Shown here piece after piece: positions 6,590 through 11,340 of a stretch of DNA of 11,340 bases. The notes below the pieces were generated by a model. It did not search any database. It saw only the letters and a program-made list of their open reading frames with translations, and was not told where the DNA came from. Positions within the stretch are counted from its first letter, which is position 1. The number at the start of each line of letters is the position of its first letter. The stretch spans positions 1 through 11,340 of the forward strand of contig CAWUJT010000079.1 in the NCBI GenBank assembly GCA_963922715.1, read 5' to 3'. The stretch is from CAWUJT01 sp963922715. Lineage in GTDB: Bacteria; Pseudomonadota; Alphaproteobacteria; Rhodobacterales; Rhodobacteraceae. A program made the position numbers and the translations under genes.

Positions 6590-7525
6590 TTAAAGCTGCC
6601 CAAGACGGTCCACCAGCAAAGCGAAAAACGCATCCGCATCAAGGTCACCGATAAAGGTCGCATTTGCAGACCTGTCTGTCACACCCCACCAATCCGCCAC
6701 TGTCATGCCGCGTGTCAGCACACTGTCCGTTTCTATTTCCACGTTGATGAAGCGGCCTGAAAAAATCTCTGGCCGCAGCAGATAGCCGATCACACAAGGG
6801 TCGTGTAACGGCGCGCCCTCGGATCCGTATTTCTCTTTGTCAAAGCGCTCAAAGAAATCCGTCCAGGCGGCCACTGTGGCGCCGACCTTTGTCCCCAACG
6901 CTCTGAAGGCGGCCAGACGTGCGGGGGTCACCAGCGCTTTGTGGGTCACATCCAGCGGCAGGACTGTCAAAGGGATCCCAGAGGAAAACACAATTTTTGC
7001 AGCCTCTGGATCGACATAGATGTTAAACTCTGCGGTGGGTGTAATATTGCCCACCTCAAAATAAGCGCCCCCCATCAACACGATCTCTTGGAGTTTTGGG
7101 GCAATTTCAGGCGCGCGGGTCAACGCGGTGGCAAGATTGGTCAAAGGACCCAGCGCACAGATCGTGACAGTCTTTTCCGGCGCAGTGTCCACAGTCTCGA
7201 TGATGAAATCAACAGCGTGTTGCGGGTGTAAAGGCATCGCAGGTTCATACACCTCGATCCCATCAAGGCCCGTTTTTCCATGCACATGCTCCGCTGTCAC
7301 CAGCGCTTGACGCAACGGTTTGGCGCATCCGGCAAACACCGGGGTTTCAGGCCGCCCCGCCAGCTCACAGACAATCCGCGCATTGCGCGCGGTGAGTGGC
7401 AATGGCACATTTCCGGCCACCGCTGTAATCCCCAAAACCTCAAGCTCTGGCGATGCGAGTGCAAGGAGAATAGCCACGGCATCGTCTTGTCCGGGGTCGG
7501 TGTCGATGATGATGCGGCGCGTCAT
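6590..7525 (-). CDS. nucleoside hydrolase (IunH/Rih family)
   Basis: A 311-residue nucleoside hydrolase, which cleaves the N-glycosidic bond of ribonucleosides to free base and ribose for salvage. The calcium-binding signature DTDPGQDDA is at 8-16 (Asp10, Asp14, Asp15). Also visible are HGKTGLDG at 82-89, ALGPLTNLA at 124-132, MGGAYFEVGNITPTAEFNIY at 151-170 (Glu166, Asn168) and the His241/Asp242 pair in PLHDPC. Length and spacing match the inosine-uridine-preferring group, but purine versus pyrimidine preference cannot be read from this. It has no signal peptide, so is cytoplasmic. Its ATG overlaps the mazG stop by four bases (ATGA at 7522-7525), so translation is coupled to MazG. A strong hairpin follows its stop. 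Confidence 0.94.
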   Translation of the reverse strand: MTRRIIIDTDPGQDDAVAILLALASPELEVLGITAVAGNVPLPLTARNARIVCELAGRPETPVFAGCAKPLRQALVTAEHVHGKTGLDGIEVYEPAMPLHPQHAVDFIIETVDTAPEKTVTICALGPLTNLATALTRAPEIAPKLQEIVLMGGAYFEVGNITPTAEFNIYVDPEAAKIVFSSGIPLTVLPLDVTHKALVTPARLAAFRALGTKVGATVAAWTDFFERFDKEKYGSEGAPLHDPCVIGYLLRPEIFSGRFINVEIETDSVLTRGMTVADWWGVTDRSANATFIGDLDADAFFALLVDRLGQL

Positions 7526-8352
7526 GATTTATGCGCCCGTTCCGCGTGCTTTGCCGCGTCCCAGAGTGTGTCCATTTCCGCAAGGTCGGTCTCTTGGATG
7601 CTGCGGTTTTGCTGGGCGAGTTGATGCTCCATCGCTTGGAACCGGCGGATAAATTTTGCATTCGCCTGGCGCAAGGCCTCTTCAGGATCCACACCAAGGT
7701 GGCGGGCGATATTGACCGCCACAAAAAGCACATCACCCATTTCATCGGCCACCTCAGCTGGCCCTAACGTCTCCCGCGCTTCAGTCAGCTCCCCGATTTC
7801 TTCTTCGAGTTTCTTCAGCACATAATCCATATCCGGCCAATCGAAGCCCACACGGGCGGCGCGGTTTTGCAGCTTGATGGCCCGCGTTAATGCGGGCAGG
7901 CCAAGGGTGACATCGTCCAGCACCCCTTTTGCGCCTTTCTGTGCGCGCTCTTTGGCTTTCTGCGTTTCCCAATCCTCGACCTGTTGGGCGGCGGTTTTGT
8001 CACGTGTCTCGGGGCCGAAGACATGGGGGTGACGGGTCACCATCTTTTCGGCAATGCTTTCCACAACATCATGGAAGTCGAAAAACCCCTGCTCCTGCGC
8101 CATTTGGGCGTGATAGACGATCTGGAACAAAAGATCGCCTAGCTCATGTTGCAGCTCCCCCCAGGCTTGACGGGCGATCGCATCGGCCACTTCATAGGCT
8201 TCCTCGATGGTATGGGGGGCGATGGTGTCAAAGGTTTGTGCGTGATCCCATGGGCAGCCGCCTTCGGGGGCGCGCAACCGGCGCATAATCTCCAAAAGCC
8301 GTGGCACACCACCGCCTGCGGTTCGACACAGTTGATCGCTGTCTGTTGTCAT
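7522..8352 (-). CDS. mazG: nucleoside triphosphate pyrophosphohydrolase MazG
   Basis: A 276-residue two-domain MazG, which hydrolyses NTPs and dNTPs to NMP and pyrophosphate and serves as a house-cleaning enzyme; in E. coli it also influences ppGpp levels. The N-terminal domain carries LRAPEGGCPWDHAQTF at 26-41, IEEAYE at 49-54 and HELGDLLFQ at 69-77 (Glu50, Glu51, Glu54, Glu70, Asp73, magnesium ligands). The linker holds the characteristic KMVTRHPHVFG at 103-113 and QVEDWE at 124-129. The C-terminal, catalytically dominant domain has FDWPD at 170-174, KLEEEIGELTEA at 181-192 and DEMGDVLF at 203-210. The E. coli protein is of similar length (263). It is coupled to the nucleoside hydrolase by a four-base overlap, and together they could take an NTP to base and ribose if a phosphatase removed the monophosphate. 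It starts 42 bases after the phnF stop. Confidence 0.95.
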   Translation of the reverse strand: MTTDSDQLCRTAGGGVPRLLEIMRRLRAPEGGCPWDHAQTFDTIAPHTIEEAYEVADAIARQAWGELQHELGDLLFQIVYHAQMAQEQGFFDFHDVVESIAEKMVTRHPHVFGPETRDKTAAQQVEDWETQKAKERAQKGAKGVLDDVTLGLPALTRAIKLQNRAARVGFDWPDMDYVLKKLEEEIGELTEARETLGPAEVADEMGDVLFVAVNIARHLGVDPEEALRQANAKFIRRFQAMEHQLAQQNRSIQETDLAEMDTLWDAAKHAERAHKS

Positions 8353-8394
8353 GCCTTTTGCGCTCCCTTTGGATCATGTTCTTCATACGCAAGC

Positions 8395-9123
8395 CTAACA
8401 CGCTTGTCCGTCTAAAGTTAAGGTAATACGATCGCCGGCAAACCAGGTGCGTCCATATTCGACCGGACGGCCCGTATCATCGACATTCACACTGATGGTC
8501 CGCAACAGCGGCGCGCCTTCGGTCAGGTGAAGATGGAGGGCCTGGGTCGCAGAGGCGCTGACAGCGGTCAGACGTGTTGATTGACGGGTGTAGTCGTTCA
8601 CACCGATCTCTTTTAAGGCCCGCGTCACACTGGTGTGTTTGGTCAGCGCTTGCTCTATGCTCTGTAGGCGGTCCATCGGAAAGAGACTTTCAAACATGGC
8701 AATGGGCTGGGTGTCGACCAAGGACAGGCCGTGATAGACGCAGACCATCGCAGTATCAGGTATCTCAAGCGCTGCGGCCTCACCAGCTGTCGCTGTGCGC
8801 TGTTCAATGTTCAGACGGCGTTTTGCTGGGTGTCGCCCGGCCGCCAGCAGATTTTCGTGAAACCTCACCCGCTGTCCAAGGGGGTAATCCGTAGGTAGGG
8901 CCACAACAAAGGCCCCCGCGCCCCGGCGTGTACGGATCAAACCATCCTCGCTCAGGGCCAACAGCGCATGGCGCACCGTATGCCGATTGACCCCAAAACG
9001 CTCGGCCAGGCGGACCTCGGGGGGCAATTTATCACCGGGCCTATAGCGTCCTTCCACAAGGTCTGAGCGTAGGGTGTCTGCAATCGCGCGCCAAATCGGG
9101 GTCTGCCGGGATCCTTTGATCAT
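8395..9123 (-). CDS. phnF: GntR-family (HutC/UTRA) regulator of phosphonate metabolism, PhnF
   Basis: A 242-residue transcription factor with an N-terminal winged helix-turn-helix (about residues 8-75; LAERFGVNRHTVRHALLAL is the recognition region, RRGAGAFV the wing) and a C-terminal UTRA effector domain (about 95-240, with ENLLAAGR, MFESLFP and RPVEYGRTWFAGDRI). PhnF proteins repress phosphonate-use genes, and this one is divergent from phnGHI, so regulation of the shared gap and of itself is likely. The start is uncertain. ATG at 9123 gives MIKGSRQTPIWRAI, which fits the family, but has no close ribosome site. An in-frame TTG at 9135 adds four residues (MCDT) and lies 11 bases after AGGAA. 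Between them and the ribosome site lies a mini-ORF (separate entry). Confidence 0.92.
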   Translation of the reverse strand: MIKGSRQTPIWRAIADTLRSDLVEGRYRPGDKLPPEVRLAERFGVNRHTVRHALLALSEDGLIRTRRGAGAFVVALPTDYPLGQRVRFHENLLAAGRHPAKRRLNIEQRTATAGEAAALEIPDTAMVCVYHGLSLVDTQPIAMFESLFPMDRLQSIEQALTKHTSVTRALKEIGVNDYTRQSTRLTAVSASATQALHLHLTEGAPLLRTISVNVDDTGRPVEYGRTWFAGDRITLTLDGQAC

Positions 9124-9127
9124 GGTG

Positions 9128-9142
9128 TCACACAATCTTCAT
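9128..9142 (-). promoter_or_regulatory. four-codon leader mini-ORF before phnF
   Basis: On the minus strand, AGGA (complement of 9148-9151) is followed after five bases by ATG at 9142, then AAG ATT GTG TGA (peptide MKIV). The stop ends four bases before the phnF ATG at 9123. The best ribosome site in the phnF leader is thus placed for this mini-ORF, not for phnF itself. It could feed ribosomes to phnF by re-initiation, or the AGGA may serve the TTG at 9135 and the mini-ORF be chance. Confidence 0.3.
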
Positions 9143-9172
9143 AAATTTCCTGTGGGGGAATCGAAACGACCT

Positions 9173-9181
9173 TGGTATAAT
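9173..9181 (+). promoter_or_regulatory. extended -10 promoter of phnGHI
   Basis: TGGTATAAT at 9173-9181 is a perfect extended -10 element (TG-N-TATAAT, with TATAAT at 9176-9181). No good -35 hexamer exists 16-18 bases upstream, where the sequence is G-rich, consistent with an extended -10 type promoter. Transcription would begin around 9187-9189, giving a leader of about 30 bases to the phnG ATG. The repeat cluster that follows directly overlaps the initiation site. Confidence 0.6.
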
Positions 9182-9218
9182 GTGTCTAGTTGTATAGTAT
9201 GTAGGACAAGTTGTCTAG
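9181..9218. promoter_or_regulatory. probable PhnF operator: repeat cluster and palindrome
   Basis: Three related 9-mers occur between the -10 and the phnG start codon: TGTGTCTAG at 9181-9189, GTTGTATAG at 9189-9197 and GTTGTCTAG at 9210-9218. The last two differ at one base and are 21 bases apart, two helical turns. A perfect palindrome GACAA-G-TTGTC lies at 9205-9215, partly within the last copy. HutC-type GntR regulators bind short TA-rich palindromic sites and PhnF is encoded next door, so these are the best candidates for its binding sites. The assignment is inference. Confidence 0.5.
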
Positions 9219-9674
9219 ATGCCTGACAGTTCCAGTACCGTTTCCGACAGACAAGATTGGATGAGCACGCTGGCCAAAGCGCCGGAAGGCCGCATTTCCG
9301 ATTTGCTCGATCAACTCGGCCAAAGGCCCGCTTTCACATGGCTGCGCACGCCTGAAGTGGGCAGTGTCATGGTGCAGGGTCGGGCCGGGGGCCGGGGGGC
9401 GGCCTTTAACATAGGTGAAATGACGGTGACGCGCTGTGCGCTGAAGCTGTCCTGTGGCACTGTGGGCCATGCTTATATCCAGGGCCGCTCAAAACCCTGT
9501 GCCGAGGCTGCGGCCATCGTGGATGCCCTGATGCAAACAGAGAAGGCAGAGGATTTGCGCAAAGATGTCTTGCAGCCTCTTAAGGCAGAGCACACAAACC
9601 GCCGCGCGTCCCGTGCCGCCAAAGCAGCCGCCACCAAGGTTGATTTCTTTACGTTGGTTCGGGGGGAAGACTGA
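9219..9674 (+). CDS. phnG: C-P lyase core subunit PhnG
   Basis: A 151-residue PhnG (E. coli 150), part of the PhnG2H2I2J2 carbon-phosphorus lyase core. With PhnH, PhnI and PhnL it supports exchange of the adenine of ATP for a phosphonate, giving alkylphosphonate ribose triphosphate. Family landmarks match E. coli in order: RQDWMSTLAKAP at 11-22, VMVQGRAGGRG at 50-60, FNIGEMTVTRCALKL at 63-77, GTVGHAYIQGRSKPCAEAAA at 80-99, DALMQ at 102-106 and the C-terminal VDFFTLVRGED at 141-151. The ATG at 9219 is 12 bases after an AGGA, a rather long spacing, but the N-terminus fits the family. First gene of the rightward operon; its stop overlaps the phnH ATG by one base. Confidence 0.95.
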   Translation: MPDSSSTVSDRQDWMSTLAKAPEGRISDLLDQLGQRPAFTWLRTPEVGSVMVQGRAGGRGAAFNIGEMTVTRCALKLSCGTVGHAYIQGRSKPCAEAAAIVDALMQTEKAEDLRKDVLQPLKAEHTNRRASRAAKAAATKVDFFTLVRGED

Positions 9675-10252
9675 TGCAGGCACAAACCTTAGAAGGGGGA
9701 TTTGCCGATACAGCGCGGGAGGCCTCTTATGCATTCCGCGGGATCATGGAGGCGATGGCGCGTCCAGGCACCATTCACGCTTTGACAGGTGCCCAAGCGC
9801 CAAAGCCTATCTCTGTGGCGGCGGCAACGGTTCTGTTGACGCTTTGTGACGCTGATACGCCGGTTTGTCTTGCACATGATGTTAATCATGCGCAGGTCCG
9901 CGACTGGCTGGCGTTTCATACGAGTGCCCCGCTGGTGGAACCGGATAAATGTATGTTTGCCCTTGGCAGTTGGGAGGCTTTGCTGCCGCTGTCCCAGTAT
10001 CCGCTGGGCACGTCGCAATACCCGGACCGTTCTGCCACATTGATTGTCGAATGCACGCAGCTGACCACAGACGGGGCAACCATACGGGGGCCGGGCATTC
10101 CAGAGACGGCAAGTTTGTCCTTGCCGGATATTGAATGCCTGGTCGAGAACCACAGACACTTTCCCCGCGGGCTCGATTTCCTGTTCACCTGCGGGGACCG
10201 CATTGCCGCATTGCCGCGCTCAACGCGTATTCAAGAAAAGGAGACAGGCTGA
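9674..10252 (+). CDS. phnH: C-P lyase core subunit PhnH
   Basis: A 192-residue PhnH (E. coli 194), a structural subunit of the C-P lyase core with a fold resembling PLP-dependent transferases but lacking the PLP lysine function. Conserved stretches: YAFRGIMEAMARPGTIHAL at about 19-37, VLLTLCDADTPV at 53-64, LAFHTSAPLV at 78-87, the central ATLIVE at 121-126, RGPGIPE at 138-144, and RHFPRGLDFLFTCGDRIAAL near 160-180 followed by PRSTRI. The ATG is formed in TGATG at 9672-9676, shared with the phnG stop, with a G-rich ribosome site just upstream. The stop again overlaps the phnI start by one base, so phnGHI would be translated in step, as expected for subunits needed in equal amounts. Confidence 0.94.
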   Translation: MQAQTLEGGFADTAREASYAFRGIMEAMARPGTIHALTGAQAPKPISVAAATVLLTLCDADTPVCLAHDVNHAQVRDWLAFHTSAPLVEPDKCMFALGSWEALLPLSQYPLGTSQYPDRSATLIVECTQLTTDGATIRGPGIPETASLSLPDIECLVENHRHFPRGLDFLFTCGDRIAALPRSTRIQEKETG

Positions 10253-11340
10253 TGTATGTGGCCGTCAAAGGCGGGGAGCGGGCGATAAAGAATGCCCATG
10301 CTTGGCTGGCAGAAGAACGCCGGGGCGATCTATCGGTGGCTGAACTCAGTCTGGCACAAATTCGCGAACAACTTAGCCTTGCGGTCATGCGGGTGATGGC
10401 CGAGGGGTCTTTGTATGATCCCGACCTTGCGGCTTTGGCGATCAAACAAGCGCGGGGCGATTTGATCGAGGCGATCTTTCTTATCCGCGCCTATCGCACA
10501 ACCTTGCCAAGGTTTGGGGCCTCCACCCCTGTGGAGACGGCTCAGATGGCGTGTGACCGGCGTATCTCGGCCACGTTTAAGGATTTGCCGGGCGGGCAAG
10601 TGCTGGGGCCCACTTTCGATTACACGCATCGGTTGCTTGATTTCAAACTGGCCGCGGAAGGGGAAACACCACAGGCCCCACAGCGTGATCCAGAGGCCGC
10701 CCAGGTCCCGCATGTCACAGAGTTCCTCAACCGTGAAGGCTTAATTGAAGCGCCGTCGCAAGAGGACGCGCCGCCCCGCGATCTCACCCGCGAACCTTTG
10801 GCGGTACCCGCAGACCGCTCTTTGCGGCTGCAGGCGCTGACACGCGCCGATGAGGGCTTTACCTTGGGATTGGCCTATTCCACGCAACGGGGATACGGCC
10901 GCAATCACCCCTTTGTGGGGGAATTGCGGATTGGGGCTGTGGCCGTTGAAATGGAGATCCCAGAACTTGGGTTTGCGATCGAGATCGGAGAGATCACCCT
11001 AACAGAATGCGAAACGGTCAATCAATTCAAAGGCTCAAAGTCCGAGCCGCCGCAATTTACCCGCGGCTATGGCCTGGTGTTTGGTCAAAGTGAGCGCAAG
11101 GCGATTTCCATGGCGCTGGTGGATCGGGCGTTGCGTTGGGAAGAACTGGGCGAAGACAATGTCGGCGCCCCGGCACAAGACACGGAATTTGTGCTGTATC
11201 ATGCCGACAATATCCAAGCGACCGGATTTTTGGAACACATCAAACTGCCCCATTACGTCGATTTTCAATCAGAGTTGGAATTGGTGCGCAAACTCCGCGC
11301 TGAGGCGATGGCGCAACAGATGCCGGAGGCGGCGGAGTGA
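10252..11340 (+). CDS. phnI: C-P lyase core subunit PhnI
   Basis: A complete 362-residue PhnI (E. coli 354), whose stop TGA is the last codon of the window. In E. coli, PhnI alone is a purine nucleosidase acting on ATP/GTP and, with PhnG, PhnH and PhnL, transfers the phosphonate to C1' of the ribose with release of adenine. The match to E. coli runs end to end: MYVAVKGGE at 1-9, IKQARGDLIEAIFLIRAYRT, RRISATFKDLPGGQVLGPTF, YSTQRGYGRNHPF, FTRGYGLVFGQSERKA, QDTEFVLYHADN and EHIKLPHYVDFQSELEL. His329 and His334 correspond to the E. coli His328/His333 zinc pair. Start at 10252 is fixed by AAGGAG at 10237-10242 and by homology; a longer in-frame opening inside phnH has neither. phnJ should follow directly. 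Confidence 0.96.
   Translation: MYVAVKGGERAIKNAHAWLAEERRGDLSVAELSLAQIREQLSLAVMRVMAEGSLYDPDLAALAIKQARGDLIEAIFLIRAYRTTLPRFGASTPVETAQMACDRRISATFKDLPGGQVLGPTFDYTHRLLDFKLAAEGETPQAPQRDPEAAQVPHVTEFLNREGLIEAPSQEDAPPRDLTREPLAVPADRSLRLQALTRADEGFTLGLAYSTQRGYGRNHPFVGELRIGAVAVEMEIPELGFAIEIGEITLTECETVNQFKGSKSEPPQFTRGYGLVFGQSERKAISMALVDRALRWEELGEDNVGAPAQDTEFVLYHADNIQATGFLEHIKLPHYVDFQSELELVRKLRAEAMAQQMPEAAE

Noticed and set aside
10135..10251. Longer in-frame opening for phnI reaching back into phnH
   Set aside because: The extension overlaps conserved phnH coding sequence; AAGGAG and the family start MYVAVKGGE fix 10252.
1..11340. CRISPR arrays, insertion sequences, tRNA genes, phage or toxin-antitoxin modules
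   Set aside because: No spaced direct repeats, transposase motifs, terminal repeats or tRNA-like structures were seen; MazG here is the full-length house-cleaning enzyme, not part of a toxin pair.

Overview
The window looks like chromosomal DNA of an alphaproteobacterium, most likely a marine Rhodobacteraceae (Roseobacter-type) organism. This rests on the protein sequences as I remember their families (enolase, SelO, MazG, the phosphonate genes), the moderately high GC content and the dense gene packing. I could run no database search, so the taxonomic call is an inference. There are no mobile elements, CRISPR arrays, tRNA or rRNA genes visible.

Left part (1-2849): the 3' end of an unidentified plus-strand gene converges on a minus-strand pair, a glyoxalase I-type enzyme followed by an endonuclease/exonuclease/phosphatase-family protein. 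Divergent from these, and beyond an intergenic stretch of about 200 bases with two inverted repeats, is the classical thyA-folA pair (thymidylate synthase and dihydrofolate reductase) with a one-base stop/start overlap. ThyA turns methylene-tetrahydrofolate into dihydrofolate and FolA regenerates tetrahydrofolate.

Middle part (2858-8352, all minus strand): enolase, converging on folA with only 8 bases between the two stop codons; an EamA/DMT-type membrane transporter; SelO (protein AMPylase); a nucleoside hydrolase; and MazG nucleoside-triphosphate pyrophosphohydrolase. mazG and the nucleoside hydrolase gene overlap by four bases. selO and the transporter gene are 30 bases apart. A perfect 8-bp-stem hairpin separates the nucleoside hydrolase gene from selO.

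Right part (8395-11340): a carbon-phosphorus (C-P) lyase locus. The GntR/UTRA-family regulator PhnF is transcribed leftward and phnG-phnH-phnI rightward, with overlapping stop/start codons; phnI ends on the last base of the window. PhnG, PhnH and PhnI are core subunits that begin phosphonate breakdown by replacing the adenine of ATP with the phosphonate. phnJ, phnK and phnL are expected just beyond the right edge. The phnF-phnG gap carries a perfect extended -10 promoter overlapped by a cluster of repeats, a natural site for PhnF repression, and a four-codon mini-ORF in front of phnF.

No clearly new biological system is evident. The points most worth checking are the phnF/phnG control region, the phnF mini-ORF, the arrangement of MazG and the nucleoside hydrolase beside the C-P lyase locus, and an enolase that looks divergent and short at its C-terminus.
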